Positions 16,340 to 25,255 of a stretch of DNA of 64,000 bases are shown here, one piece after another. The notes beneath the pieces were generated by a model that was not told the DNA's origin, did not search any database, and worked only from the letters and a program-made list of their open reading frames with translations. Each line of letters opens with the position of its first letter. Position 1 is the first letter of the stretch. A program made the position numbers and the translations under genes. This DNA comes from Asticcacaulis endophyticus. Its GTDB lineage: Bacteria > Pseudomonadota > Alphaproteobacteria > Caulobacterales > Caulobacteraceae. The DNA is taken from the NCBI RefSeq assembly GCF_014652575.1, contig NZ_BMZB01000002.1, positions 506,898 to 570,897 on the forward strand. Reading direction: 5' to 3'.

Positions 16340-17641
16340 TTACTCCGCCGTATACACTACTCGCCCATCCACCAGCGTTTTGAGAACTTTACCTTGCAGG
16401 GTGCGGTTTTCAAACGGCGAGTTTTTGGATTTTGACAATATGTCTTTTTCGCGCAACGCAAACGGCGCATCGACATCGACCAGAATGATATCGGCAGGTG
16501 CCCCTTTTTTCAGTCGTCCGGCCTCAAGGCCTAAGATTTGCGCCGGGTTGATCGTCACCGCCCGCAACAGGTCGATCAGCGGGATATCGCGGTCGAAATG
16601 CAGTCCTATCAGCGCCGCCAGCAAGGTCTGAAGCCCAATCGCGCCGGGGGTAGCTTGCGAAAACGGCAGGCGCTTATCCTCAGCCGGGGCCGGGCAGTGG
16701 TTAGACACGATGACATCGATCACGCCGTCCTCAACCGCATCGACCAGAGCGACCCGGTCGGATTCGGCGCGCAATGGCGGATCAAGGCGATAAAAGGTAC
16801 GGTAATCACCGATATCAAATTCGTTGAACACCAGATGGTTGATGCTGACCGACGCATAGACCTCTAAGCCCTTGGCCTTGGTGCGTTTCAGGGTCTCCAC
16901 CGACGCGGCGGTTGATATCTGATCGACCAGCAAGCGCGTGCCGGTCAGTTCGACCATAGCCAGATCGCGCTCCAGCGCGATGCGTTCGGCCAGGGCTGAC
17001 ACGCCCGACAGGCCCATGCGTGAGGCCATTTCGCCGGAGGTGGCGACCGCTCCTTCGGATAGCCACGGCTCTTTGGGGCGGTGCGCCACAAGCGCGTTAA
17101 ACCCGCCTGCATAGGCCAGCACACGGCCAAAGACCTTGGTGTTAATAATCGGCTGATCGACATCGGTGAAATAGAGGGCGCCGGCCTCATGCATCAGGCC
17201 GATCTCAGCCATGGTCTTGCCGTCGCAGCCCTTGGTGGCGGCGCCGGCGGGGTACACATGCACCAGTTCGATATCGCGGGCACGCCGCAGGATGAAATCG
17301 ACCATGGCCGGCTCATCAATGACCGGATGGGTGTCGGGCTGGACCACAAACGAAGTCACGCCACCCGCCGCGGCCGCTAGTGACGCCGATTTCAGGGTTT
17401 CTTTCTGCTCATGGCCGGGCTCACCGGTCTTGACGCGCAGGTCGATAAGGCCGGGGCAGACCAGATTGCCGTCGCAGTCGATGACCTTATAGTCCGCACT
17501 GCCCGAAGGCGGCACGTCGGAGAAAATGACATCGGCGATGACGCCTTCGGCAATGATGACCGAGCCGGGGCCATCATAGCCGCTGTCGGGGTCAATCAGG
17601 CGGGCGTTCACAAGGGCGAGGGGTTGCGAGGTGTTGGTCAT
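16340..17641 (-). CDS. pyrC: Dihydroorotase-like protein, probably non-catalytic (PyrC'/PyrX type)
   Basis: The 433-residue protein has the class I dihydroorotase fold and sits in a pyrB-pyrC operon of pyrimidine synthesis. The usual zinc motif HxH after GLID is replaced by R69-V-K71 ([13 protein letters not shown]), and the catalytic aspartate expected in a TDH/SDH motif is N314 (VSNHCPAP). These losses predict no dihydroorotase activity. In several bacteria such inactive homologues are structural partners of aspartate transcarbamoylase, and the 4-base overlap with pyrB supports that role here. An active dihydroorotase should be encoded elsewhere. The family assignment is firm; the lack of activity is inferred from the missing residues. 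Confidence 0.88.
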   Translation of the reverse strand: MTNTSQPLALVNARLIDPDSGYDGPGSVIIAEGVIADVIFSDVPPSGSADYKVIDCDGNLVCPGLIDLRVKTGEPGHEQKETLKSASLAAAAGGVTSFVVQPDTHPVIDEPAMVDFILRRARDIELVHVYPAGAATKGCDGKTMAEIGLMHEAGALYFTDVDQPIINTKVFGRVLAYAGGFNALVAHRPKEPWLSEGAVATSGEMASRMGLSGVSALAERIALERDLAMVELTGTRLLVDQISTAASVETLKRTKAKGLEVYASVSINHLVFNEFDIGDYRTFYRLDPPLRAESDRVALVDAVEDGVIDVIVSNHCPAPAEDKRLPFSQATPGAIGLQTLLAALIGLHFDRDIPLIDLLRAVTINPAQILGLEAGRLKKGAPADIILVDVDAPFALREKDILSKSKNSPFENRTLQGKVLKTLVDGRVVYTAE

Positions 17642-18612
17642 TTGCCTTCGGCCTCCAGACGCGCAGCTAATGATGCCAGCACCGCCATGCGGGCGGCGAC
17701 GCCCATTTCGACCTGATCCTGAATGAGGGAGATCGACAAATCATCGGCGACCTCTGAGTCGATCTCGACGCCGCGGTTCATCGGGCCGGGATGCATGACG
17801 CGCACGTTCTTGGCGGCCACTTGCAGCTTTTCACGGTCAAGGCCGAAGAAGCGGAAATATTCGCGGGTTGACGGGATAAAGGCCCCGTCCATGCGCTCAA
17901 GCTGAAGGCGCAACATCATGACCACATTGGCCCCGGCAATGCCTTCGCGCATGTCGTGATAGACTTCGCAGCCCCATTGGTCAGCATCGCCCGGAATGAG
18001 GGTCGCGGGGCCGACGAGCCGGACATTAGCACCCATCGCGTTGAGCAGGATGACATTAGAGCGGGCCACGCGGGAGTGGCCGACGTCGCCACAAATCGCC
18101 ACCGTCAGACCATCGACATGACCAAAGGCGCGGCGGATCGACAGCATATCGAGCAGAGCCTGAGTCGGGTGCTGATGCTGGCCGTCGCCGGCATTGATCA
18201 CGCAGCAGCCGACTTTCTGGGCCAGCAATTCTGCGGCGCCGGAGGCCGAGTGGCGTACCACCAGCAGATCGGGCTTCATGGCGTTGAGCGTGACCGCCGT
18301 GTCGATCAGGGTTTCACCCTTGGCAACGGATGAAGTTTTGGCGGCCATATTGACCGTATCGGCACCAAGCCGCTTACCGGCCAGTTCAAAGCTCGATTGC
18401 GTGCGGGTTGAGTTCTCAAAGAACAGATTGACCTGGGTGCGGCCCTTGAGCAGATCAAGCTTTTTCGTTGAGCGCCGGTTCATATCGACGAACAGATCGG
18501 CCAGATCGAGCAGCGCCATGATGTCGGGCGGATCAAGGTCCTGCGACGCGATAAAGTGGCGTTTGGGGAACGGCAGCAGCCGCTCACGAATCTGGTCGGT
18601 GAAATCGGTCAT
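17638..18612 (-). CDS. pyrB: Aspartate carbamoyltransferase catalytic subunit
   Basis: Catalyses carbamoyl phosphate plus aspartate to carbamoyl aspartate in the cytosol. The 324-residue protein contains the carbamoyl-phosphate loop [20 protein letters not shown], the [10 protein letters not shown] motif and [12 protein letters not shown]. Length is typical. Its stop overlaps the pyrC start by four bases (ATGA). No pyrI regulatory gene is adjacent, consistent with an ATCase that pairs with the dihydroorotase-like protein. Confidence 0.97.
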   Translation of the reverse strand: MTDFTDQIRERLLPFPKRHFIASQDLDPPDIMALLDLADLFVDMNRRSTKKLDLLKGRTQVNLFFENSTRTQSSFELAGKRLGADTVNMAAKTSSVAKGETLIDTAVTLNAMKPDLLVVRHSASGAAELLAQKVGCCVINAGDGQHQHPTQALLDMLSIRRAFGHVDGLTVAICGDVGHSRVARSNVILLNAMGANVRLVGPATLIPGDADQWGCEVYHDMREGIAGANVVMMLRLQLERMDGAFIPSTREYFRFFGLDREKLQVAAKNVRVMHPGPMNRGVEIDSEVADDLSISLIQDQVEMGVAARMAVLASLAARLEAEGK

Positions 18613-18660
18613 AAAAGGGGGCTATAGGCCGCAATGACGGACGTGGCAAGATATTAAGAA

Positions 18661-18717
18661 CCTCCTCTGATGAAGGGGAGGGGGGCCGCAAGCGACAGCG
18701 CAGCGGTGGTGGGGTAA
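18661..18717 (-). repeat. C-rich hairpin repeat, family B, facing a family C repeat
   Basis: On the minus strand it reads TTACCCCACCACCGCT, a longer loop, GCGGC, CCCCCTCCCC, a short loop and GAGG. It is arranged like the left flank of a DUF559 cassette, but the partner only 20 bases away is a different repeat type and no gene lies between them. Confidence 0.75.
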
Positions 18718-18737
18718 TAACAGGCTCAGTGTTCCGA

Positions 18738-18808
18738 TTTACCCCCTCTGAATTTTCGCCGAAAATTCAGCTCCCCCTGCACCGCGCGGGCGGCCCCGCA
18801 GGGGGAGT
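18738..18808 (+). repeat. C-rich hairpin repeat, family C
   Basis: TTACCCCCT is followed by a perfect 10-base stem CTGAATTTTC/GAAAATTCAG with loop GCC (18748-18770), then a second 10-base stem CTCCCCCTGC/GCAGGGGGAG (18771-18808). The opening matches family B (TTACCCC) but the first hairpin sequence is different. Confidence 0.8.
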
Positions 18809-18894
18809 TCTAATATTGCAAAAAGCTAGATTTAGCGATCAACTAGCTGCAGTAATAATCTGCAGCCACCATAATTAGGATATAAGGTATCTCA

Positions 18895-19275
18895 ATGGAA
18901 AAAGACGAAATTGACTGGAGTGCAGTAACGAACTGGTTTGGTCATATGCACAATTTTCATGACGCCGAGGTTGTAAGCATAGATATTCGTCGCGATCCAG
19001 AGCCTTCTGTTATCCGCATTTATGCATTTCGCATGAACTCAGATACCGACGAGCATGGGTATTATCGGCTGGATTTGCACGCTCTTGTTACTTTTTCGAT
19101 AACCGGGATTCGGGAGTTTGAGATTCAAAATTGGAATCAGCAGAATGCTCTGATGTGTCTGGAAATATCAAAAGCCGAAAATGGCTATAGATTGGAAATG
19201 GAGGGGGCTTACGGCGTTGATGGCTACTTAATAGCTGAAAGCATTTCCGTTACTTTAGAGCCGTGGCAGGCCTAG
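18895..19275 (+). CDS. Imm50-like immunity protein
   Basis: The 126-residue protein begins near MEKDEIDWSAVTNWFGHMHN and carries FHDAEVVSIDIRRD, the hallmark N-terminal motif of Imm50-type immunity proteins, which protect against polymorphic toxins. The rest alternates strands, ending VTLEPWQA. It has no signal peptide, so it should act in the cytosol. No toxin gene is adjacent, so it is an orphan. Codon use looks more A+T-rich than that of its neighbours, and it follows directly on two repeats, both hinting at acquisition. The family match rests on one motif and overall size. Confidence 0.6.
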   Translation: MEKDEIDWSAVTNWFGHMHNFHDAEVVSIDIRRDPEPSVIRIYAFRMNSDTDEHGYYRLDLHALVTFSITGIREFEIQNWNQQNALMCLEISKAENGYRLEMEGAYGVDGYLIAESISVTLEPWQA

Positions 19276-19279
19276 CGAA

Positions 19280-20221
19280 CTAAGCCAAATGAAACAGCCA
19301 CAGCAATATCGGCAGCGTAATCAGGCTCAAAGAGGTCGTGAGCGCCACGATCCCGGCCATGAGGGCGGCGTCGCCTCCCATATGGCGGGCCTGAACATAG
19401 GCCACGGCCGCACATGGCGCGGCCCCGCAGCACAGGGCCACACCTTGGGCCAGTTCATCCCCACCCAGAGCGCGGCAGATGCCCCAGCTCAGAATCGGCA
19501 CCACCATGACCTTGAACAAAGACGTGGCGACCACCAGTCCAGGGCTTTTGAAAATATAGCCAAAACTCAAACCCGCTCCGGCCAGTATCAATCCGGTCGG
19601 AATAGCGGCATCGCCCAGCATCTTAAGGTCTTTGTCGATAAACGGCACACTGGGGGCGTGGGTGGCATTAAGAAACAGCCCGATCAGGCACGACAGAAAA
19701 ATCGGATTGGTGAACAGCCGCAGCATGATCGCCTTGAATGACCGGTCGGGTTGGTTGTCGCCCTCCAACTCACCCCAGCGGGCCAGCACCATGATCGAGG
19801 CCATGTTGCTGAGCGGGATGAGCGCGCTCATGGCAATGGCGGCCAGTCCCAAAGCCTCATTGCCGAAAATAGCGGTGGCGATGGGCAGAAATACGAACGA
19901 ATTAAACCGGATCAGGCCCTGAAAGACGCTGGTGAAGGTTGGGCCGCTGAGTTTCAAAAATGGTTTCAGCGCAAAGCCAAGCCCTGCCGACAGGATCATG
20001 GCGGCGGTCACGCCAATGCTGACCGGTCCGGCCGATAGCCCGCTCAGATCGGCGTGCCAGATGGCCGGGATGAGAAAGCCCGGGTAAAAGACATAGACTG
20101 CCAGCCGCTCAATTGGGTTCCAGACGTGCAGCGGCAAAAAGCCCGATTTTTTCAGGCCGTACCCAAGCGCAATCATCAGGAAAACCGGCATAATGCCATT
20201 GATAAAGGTGTCAGGTGTCAT
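19280..20221 (-). CDS. AEC family transporter (auxin efflux carrier-like)
   Basis: The 313-residue integral membrane protein has about ten hydrophobic segments arranged as two inverted halves, as in the AEC family of malonate/auxin-type permeases. Recognisable pieces are INGIMPVFLMIALGYGLKKS at the N terminus, GLIRFNSFVFLPIA, and GLILAGAGLSFG in the second half. The substrate cannot be predicted. It is a single gene, convergent with the Imm50-like gene and separated from it by 4 bases. Confidence 0.88.
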   Translation of the reverse strand: MTPDTFINGIMPVFLMIALGYGLKKSGFLPLHVWNPIERLAVYVFYPGFLIPAIWHADLSGLSAGPVSIGVTAAMILSAGLGFALKPFLKLSGPTFTSVFQGLIRFNSFVFLPIATAIFGNEALGLAAIAMSALIPLSNMASIMVLARWGELEGDNQPDRSFKAIMLRLFTNPIFLSCLIGLFLNATHAPSVPFIDKDLKMLGDAAIPTGLILAGAGLSFGYIFKSPGLVVATSLFKVMVVPILSWGICRALGGDELAQGVALCCGAAPCAAVAYVQARHMGGDAALMAGIVALTTSLSLITLPILLWLFHLA

Positions 20222-20497
20222 GGCCTGTCTTTGGCGGTCGGCGCGGCGCGAGTCAACCTGTAGGGGGCTGCGGACGTTAGGTGTCTAAAGATAGGGCAGT
20301 AAGGCACAAGTTTCAAAAGGGTGGTTTCAATTGCAATAACCGTCAGTGGTATAGGGTTGTGGTTACTGTCTTAGTGCAATTTTTTGTGAGTATTTGAGAG
20401 CTGATATTTAATAATAATTAAGTCGCTTTTCTTTTGATCAGGCGTATGGTGGCGGCGCGAGGGCGGGGATTACGCATAAACCAAAAGGAGGGGCATC

Positions 20498-20893
20498 ATG
20501 TCTCGTTCTATTTATTTGGTAGCGTTGCTTTCAAGTGTTGTTGTATCTGCACCGATTACAGCGGTTTTGGCCCAAGAAATTCCGGAAGTTAAGGTCGAGG
20601 CGGGCGAACGGATGCGTCTGATGGATGTGGATCGTGAGCCTGTTGAACGACGGTTATCGTTGCGCAACGTTGATTTCACAGATGCACGCGATGTCGACCG
20701 TCTTTATCGACACTTGCGTTTTGTGGCTTATGATGTCTGTAATTCCGGCCCGAATGCCAGTCGAAGTGCAGACCAGCGCTGTGCGGCGCGGGCACTTAAT
20801 GGGGCGGTTACCGACATTGATCTGCCAGTTTTAACTCGGTATCACGCCCAGATCAGTGGTGGTGAGGTCATGGTGGCGGCGAATCATAAATAG
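20498..20893 (+). CDS. UrcA family protein
   Basis: The 131-residue exported protein begins with a Sec signal peptide (MSRSIYLVALLSSVVVSAPI, cleavage near VLAQ). It carries the UrcA pattern: VDFTDARDVDRLYRHLR, two cysteines (VCNS and RCAA) likely forming a disulfide, and a C-terminal LPVLTRYHAQ. UrcA proteins are found mainly in alpha- and gammaproteobacteria and their role is unknown. An AGGAGG-like site (aaaggagggg) precedes the start. A second UrcA gene lies at 21684, across ruvX. Confidence 0.85.
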   Translation: MSRSIYLVALLSSVVVSAPITAVLAQEIPEVKVEAGERMRLMDVDREPVERRLSLRNVDFTDARDVDRLYRHLRFVAYDVCNSGPNASRSADQRCAARALNGAVTDIDLPVLTRYHAQISGGEVMVAANHK

Positions 20894-20912
20894 GGTTGGG
20901 CCGGATTGAGGG

Positions 20913-21383
20913 CTATTCCATGCCCTTTATCCGGTCTAAAGCCCCTTGCAGAATATAGGCGGCGGCGGAGCGGTCGATGACCTCGGCGCGTTTGGCGCGG
21001 GTAAGATCCGCCTCTTCGATCAGGAAGCGGTTCATCACAGATGACGACCAGCGCTCATCCCAGAAGGCGATCGGAAGGTCACGCAAACGTAAAAGGTTGC
21101 GGGCAAAGGCGCGCACCGACTGGCAGCGCGGGCCTTCGGTGCCGTCCATATTGACGGGCAGGCCGATCACAATCCCTGATGCTTCACGCTTTTTCATCAG
21201 GGAAAACAGATGCTCGGCCTCCTTGGTGAACTTGGTCTTATTAACCAATTCCAGAGGCGAGGCGATGGTAAGCGAAATATCGCTCACCGCCACGCCGATG
21301 GTTTTTTCACCCAGGTCGAGCCCCAGCACCCCTGTGCGGACGGGCAATAGAGCTTTTAGTTCAGTTATATCGACAACGGCCAT
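20913..21383 (-). CDS. ruvX: RuvX/YqgF Holliday junction resolvase-like nuclease
   Basis: This 156-residue RNase H-fold protein is the YqgF/RuvX family member, involved in 16S rRNA 5'-end processing and proposed as a resolvase. Motifs: VLGLDLGEKTIGVAVSD at the N terminus with the first catalytic aspartate, VIGLPVNMDGTEGP, and FWDERWSS with the glutamate. It is convergent with the first urcA gene and divergent from the second. Confidence 0.95.
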   Translation of the reverse strand: MAVVDITELKALLPVRTGVLGLDLGEKTIGVAVSDISLTIASPLELVNKTKFTKEAEHLFSLMKKREASGIVIGLPVNMDGTEGPRCQSVRAFARNLLRLRDLPIAFWDERWSSSVMNRFLIEEADLTRAKRAEVIDRSAAAYILQGALDRIKGME

Positions 21384-21683
21384 GGTGGTGCTGTGGGCCG
21401 GAATGTCTGAAAAGTCAACGGTTTTACAGGCTGTGGCCGATGCGCAGAAAGTGATGTGGTTTCAAAATAAACAGATATTTGTTTCGTTTATTTTGTTACA
21501 AGTAATTAACGCATTACAGAAAGTTAATCTGTTAAAAATATGTAATATATGAAACGAATTTAATTAATGTATTCAGTGTAATGTGTGACGAATATTTAAT
21601 AAAAATGTTATTTAAAGTAATTTACGTTGAGTGTATTCAATCCTCACCGGAGCGATGGGCTCCAAGCATGAGGAGAGTTTAAA
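21384..21683. other. A+T-rich intergenic region upstream of urcA2
   Basis: These 300 bases hold no convincing gene. The sequence is much richer in A+T than the flanks, with several TTAATTAA-like stretches, and contains the inverted repeat AAAATAAA/TTTATTTT near 21465-21494. It probably holds the promoters of ruvX and urcA2 and sites for a nucleoid protein or regulator. I cannot assign a specific box. Confidence 0.4.
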
Positions 21684-22046
21684 ATGTTACGTTCAGTTTA
21701 TATGGTGGCGTTGGCGTCTGTGGCGCTTTTGAGTGCGGGTGTATCGGTGGCGCAAGCGGGCGAAAAAGACCGCACTGCCACAAAGACCGTGGTGTCTGTC
21801 GAAGGCGTCAACTTCAATAATACGGCTGAGGTGGCAAAGGTTTATCGTCAGCTTAAAAACACCGCGAATACTCTTTGCGATAGTGAATATCAGCGCTACG
21901 CCGCTCAGGATCGCCAGTGTGCGCAGGCGGCCCTTTCCAATGCGGTGCGCCAGCTTAATCAACCGACCCTGACGGCGCTGCACGATTCTAAAACCGCCCC
22001 GGTCTATGCCGATAAGGGGCGTGTTCTGGCAGGTCTTAGCCAATAA
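21684..22046 (+). CDS. UrcA family protein, second copy
   Basis: A 120-residue protein with a signal peptide (MLRSVYMVALASVALLSAGV, cleavage near AQA). It shares the UrcA architecture with the gene at 20498: VNFNNTAEVAKVYRQLK, two cysteines (LCDSEY and QCAQAA) and a C-terminal NQPTLTALHDS. The role is unknown. The start is supported by GAGGAG shortly before the ATG. The two copies are divergent enough to be an old duplication. Confidence 0.85.
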   Translation: MLRSVYMVALASVALLSAGVSVAQAGEKDRTATKTVVSVEGVNFNNTAEVAKVYRQLKNTANTLCDSEYQRYAAQDRQCAQAALSNAVRQLNQPTLTALHDSKTAPVYADKGRVLAGLSQ

Positions 22047-22075
22047 TTTCTGAAAATAATGTGCGCTTAAACCAG

Positions 22076-22107
22076 GCCCGTGCCCACCCAAACTGAGTGG
22101 CGCGGGC
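22076..22107 (+). terminator. Hairpin between convergent urcA2 and oxygenase genes
   Basis: GCCCGTGCC pairs with GGCGCGGGC around a 14-base loop, followed by TTAGTTAT on the plus strand. The stem is strong but the T-run is weak. Confidence 0.5.
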
Positions 22108-22118
22108 TTAGTTATATC

Positions 22119-22934
22119 CTACGTCTTATTGATGCGCCCGCGACCGCGTCCGGTGCCCAAGGTTTTGGACACCAGATTACGGGCGGCGTTATCGACTATG
22201 CCTATGGCCGATTTTAGCGTTTCGCCCGGACGGCCGGAAAAGGATGTGACGTGGAAGTAGTCCGACTGATCCGGCGAAATGTCCGAGAAATAGTAGTTGG
22301 ATACGCAAGTGCGCGGCCGGTCTGCGACCACGGGGCTGACCGAATGCCAGCTAATCTTTGTGGTTTCCATGACGGCCAGTCGGTTGAAGGCCGCCATCAC
22401 GGTCACTGGCGTTTTGCGATCATCATCCCATAGTTCCAGATTGCCGCCATTCTCAGCTTTCCAGTCGGGTGAGACATAATAGAGTAGGTTCAGGCGGCGG
22501 TATTTTTGGCGGTCGCCGTCATGGCTGTTGTCGATGTGGGGGTTGAGAAAATCGCCCTTAAACATCATCGACAGGCCACCCGCGTAAAGCTTAGGGTCGG
22601 GTTCGATCGCCTCAAAGCCGACCATATCGGCGATCAACTCAACAATCGCCTTATCCTGCAAAGCGTAGGTGATATCAGACAGGATGGGCGCATAACCACT
22701 GAGGTCGGTTGAGGTGCGCTTTTTTTCGCGGAAGGTATCGCGGTTGAAAAAGCCGTCGCCATCACGCGGAAAAGCCTCATGAATACGGTGCGCGTCGACT
22801 GTGGGCAGCAGGTCATCCAGTATAAAATGGCGGGTCTTTGTACCTTGCGGGTTTTGCCATTGCCGAAGCAGGTCGTCACGATTGCGGGTCAGGGCGTCGC
22901 GGATCAGGGTAATGAAACGATCCTTTTCAGACAT
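22119..22934 (-). CDS. 2OG-Fe(II) oxygenase (prolyl hydroxylase-like)
   Basis: The 271-residue protein has the double-stranded beta-helix core of 2-oxoglutarate/iron dioxygenases. The iron triad is visible as HID in NPHIDNSHDGDR and the distal histidine in ISWHSVSPV; the arginine in RPRTCVSNYYF would bind 2-oxoglutarate. The region FKGDFLNPHID is typical of prolyl-4-hydroxylase-like members that carry a Rps23 Pro-64-type relative. The substrate is unknown. It stands alone. Confidence 0.85.
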   Translation of the reverse strand: MSEKDRFITLIRDALTRNRDDLLRQWQNPQGTKTRHFILDDLLPTVDAHRIHEAFPRDGDGFFNRDTFREKKRTSTDLSGYAPILSDITYALQDKAIVELIADMVGFEAIEPDPKLYAGGLSMMFKGDFLNPHIDNSHDGDRQKYRRLNLLYYVSPDWKAENGGNLELWDDDRKTPVTVMAAFNRLAVMETTKISWHSVSPVVADRPRTCVSNYYFSDISPDQSDYFHVTSFSGRPGETLKSAIGIVDNAARNLVSKTLGTGRGRGRINKT

Positions 22935-23118
22935 TTAAGGCTCCTTTGGGACGCCTCCAGTGTGCAGGGCGGCGAGCTGTCGGCATGTTTATAGGGCTTT
23001 GCCAGCCTGTCCAGCGGTTGCAGGCGAATAATTGTGCAATCTTTGCGTGGCGGGGCCTTGTCAAGCGGCGGCGTAATGTCTAACCCAATCCCTCTGAATT
23101 TACGTGGAGTGAAGCCTC

Positions 23119-23406
23119 ATGGCCATTGATGTGGCAACGGTGAAGAAGGTCGCGTCCTTGTCGCGACTGCGGGAGCCCGAAGCGCGGCTGGAAAGCCTGT
23201 CCGGCGAATTGAACGGTATTCTGGGCTGGATCGAGCAGTTGAACGAGATCGACGTGACCGGCGTGGAGCCGATGACCACCGCCGTGGCCGCGGCCGCTCC
23301 GCTGCGTGACGATGTGGTATCCGACGGTGGTAAGGTGGCGGATGTGGTCAAAAACGCGCCCAAAACCGTCGATGGTTTTTTCGTCGTGCCGAAAGTGGTG
23401 GAATAG
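23119..23406 (+). CDS. gatC: Asp/Glu-tRNA amidotransferase subunit C
   Basis: The 95-residue GatC subunit stabilises GatAB, which converts Glu-tRNA(Gln) and Asp-tRNA(Asn) to the amide forms. It begins MAIDVATVKKVASLSRLREP, with ILGWIEQLNEIDVTGVEPM in the centre and LRDDVVSDGG, all typical. It is separated from gatA by 3 bases. Confidence 0.96.
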   Translation: MAIDVATVKKVASLSRLREPEARLESLSGELNGILGWIEQLNEIDVTGVEPMTTAVAAAAPLRDDVVSDGGKVADVVKNAPKTVDGFFVVPKVVE

Positions 23407-23409
23407 ACC

Positions 23410-24894
23410 ATGAGTGAACTTACCAAACTGCCCCTCAAAGGCGCGCTGGACGGTCTGAAAGCCAAAACCTTTTCGTCTTCTGAGCTGACCGAAGCCTTTA
23501 TCGGCGCGATTGAGCACAGCAACGGCGCGCTTAATGCCTATGTCGAGACGACCTTTGATAAGGCACGCGCTCAGGCCAAGGCGTCTGACGAATTACTGGC
23601 AAAGGGTGAGGGGCGCGCGTTAGAAGGTGCGCCGCTCGGCATCAAGGATCTGTATTGCACCGAAGGCGTGCGCACGACGGCCTGTTCCAAAATCCTCGGT
23701 AATTTTGTGCCGACTTACGAATCGACCGTGACCGCCAACCTGTGGCAGGGCGGGGCGGTTATGCTGGGTAAGCTCAACATGGATGAGTTTGCGATGGGCT
23801 CATCCAATGAGACCTCGCACTGGGGGCCGGTGGTCAATCCATGGAAGGCCAAAGATTCCAATCAGGCCCTGACGCCGGGTGGCTCTTCCGGTGGTTCGGC
23901 GGCGGCGGTCGCGGCGGATCTGTGTCTGGCGGCAACGGCGTCGGATACCGGCGGGTCAATCCGTCAGCCGGCAGCGTTCACCGGCACGGTCGGCATCAAG
24001 CCGACCTATGGCCGCGCCTCGCGCTTTGGCATGGTGGCGTTTGCCTCGTCTCTGGATCAGGCCGGACCGATCACCAAAACGGTCGAAGACGCAGCGATCA
24101 TGCTGAACGTCATGTGCTCACACGACGTTAAGGATTCGACCAGTCTCGATATCGAAGTCCCTGATTTCACGCAGTTTATCGGCAAATCGGTCAAGGGTTT
24201 GCGGATTGGTATTCCTGATGAGTACCGCCTCGACGGTATCCCGGCGGAAATCGACGCCCTGTGGGAGCAGGGGATTGCCTGGCTGAAAGACGCCGGTGCT
24301 GAGATCGTACGCATCACCTTGCCGCACACCAAGTACGCCCTGCCGTGCTATTATATTGTGGCCCCTGCCGAAGCGTCGTCCAATCTGGCGCGCTATGACG
24401 GGATGCGGTTTGGTTATCGCGATCCGGAGGCGACCAGCCTGACTGACACCTATGAGCTGTCGCGCTCAGAAGGCTTCGGCAAGGAAGTCAAACGCCGGAT
24501 CATGATCGGCACCTATGTGCTGTCGGCCGGTTTCTATGACGCCTATTACGTCAAGGCATTGAAAGTCCGCCGTAAAATCGCGGATGATTTTACCGAAGCG
24601 TTCAAATCCTGCGACGTGATCTTAACGCCCGCCACGCCGTCATCGGCCTTTGCGCTTGGCGATGAGAAAAAGGCCGCCGATCCGGTATCGATGTATCTGA
24701 ATGACGTGTTCACGGTCACGACCAATCTGGCCGGTCTGCCGGGGCTTTCGGTGCCCGCGGGCCTCGATCAGCACGGTCTGCCGTTGGGATTGCAGGTCAT
24801 CGGTAAGGCGCTGGACGAAGGCACCGTCCTCACCATCGCCTCGGTGCTGGAACAGGCCGCAGGCTTTACGCAAAAACCCTCGAAGTGGTGGTAA
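23410..24894 (+). CDS. gatA: Asp/Glu-tRNA amidotransferase subunit A
   Basis: GatA is the glutaminase/amidase subunit that supplies ammonia to GatB. The 494-residue protein has the amidase-signature triad K79, S159 and S183, seen in [20 protein letters not shown] and [11 protein letters not shown]. Length is typical. gatB does not follow: after a strong terminator the next gene is an M20 peptidase, so gatB must be elsewhere. Confidence 0.97.
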   Translation: MSELTKLPLKGALDGLKAKTFSSSELTEAFIGAIEHSNGALNAYVETTFDKARAQAKASDELLAKGEGRALEGAPLGIKDLYCTEGVRTTACSKILGNFVPTYESTVTANLWQGGAVMLGKLNMDEFAMGSSNETSHWGPVVNPWKAKDSNQALTPGGSSGGSAAAVAADLCLAATASDTGGSIRQPAAFTGTVGIKPTYGRASRFGMVAFASSLDQAGPITKTVEDAAIMLNVMCSHDVKDSTSLDIEVPDFTQFIGKSVKGLRIGIPDEYRLDGIPAEIDALWEQGIAWLKDAGAEIVRITLPHTKYALPCYYIVAPAEASSNLARYDGMRFGYRDPEATSLTDTYELSRSEGFGKEVKRRIMIGTYVLSAGFYDAYYVKALKVRRKIADDFTEAFKSCDVILTPATPSSAFALGDEKKAADPVSMYLNDVFTVTTNLAGLPGLSVPAGLDQHGLPLGLQVIGKALDEGTVLTIASVLEQAAGFTQKPSKWW

Positions 24895-24900
24895 GGTAAC

Positions 24901-24928
24901 AAAGCGGGGCTTCGGCCCCGTTTTTTTA
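24901..24928 (+). terminator. Rho-independent terminator after gatA
   Basis: CGGGGC and GCCCCG pair around a TTCG loop (24905-24920), followed by a run of seven T. It ends the gatCA transcript. Confidence 0.9.
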
Positions 24929-25255
24929 TGCAGGTATGATCAAATCTGCCATTTAAAGTGGTGCTGCCAAATATGACGGCACCAGATCTGCAAAAATGTC
25001 ATGCAAAATAAATTAGAAGCGCCCGGACTGTGCTGTCTGACTGTGGAACGGCACTGATGTGTGTAGAAGATTGGCTCGCGCGATCGTTACCGGTGACGGT
25101 GCTGGGTGGGTTCATAGGGGCTGCGTTATTCACACCATTAAGATTACGGCATACCAATAAGCTTAAGGCATAGACATATATCTAAGGCTCAATTGTTTGT
25201 CCCCGTGAGGGCGATAGTGTGACAGGTTAATCACGCTATAGCATGGAGTCGGAAT
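24929..25255. other. Intergenic region before the M20 peptidase
   Basis: About 330 bases with no recognised gene apart from a doubtful 38-codon ORF (25057-25173). It must include the promoter of the peptidase gene at 25256. No repeat of the A-C families is seen. Confidence 0.4.
25057..25173 (+). CDS. Doubtful 38-residue ORF with one membrane segment
   Basis: An ATG at 25057 opens a frame reading MCVEDWLARSLPVTVLGGFI and then GAALFTPLRLRHTNKLKA before TAG. The centre could span a membrane once with a basic end inside. The Shine-Dalgarno is poor (GGAAC) and no family is recognised, so it may be chance. Confidence 0.2.
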   Translation: MCVEDWLARSLPVTVLGGFIGAALFTPLRLRHTNKLKA

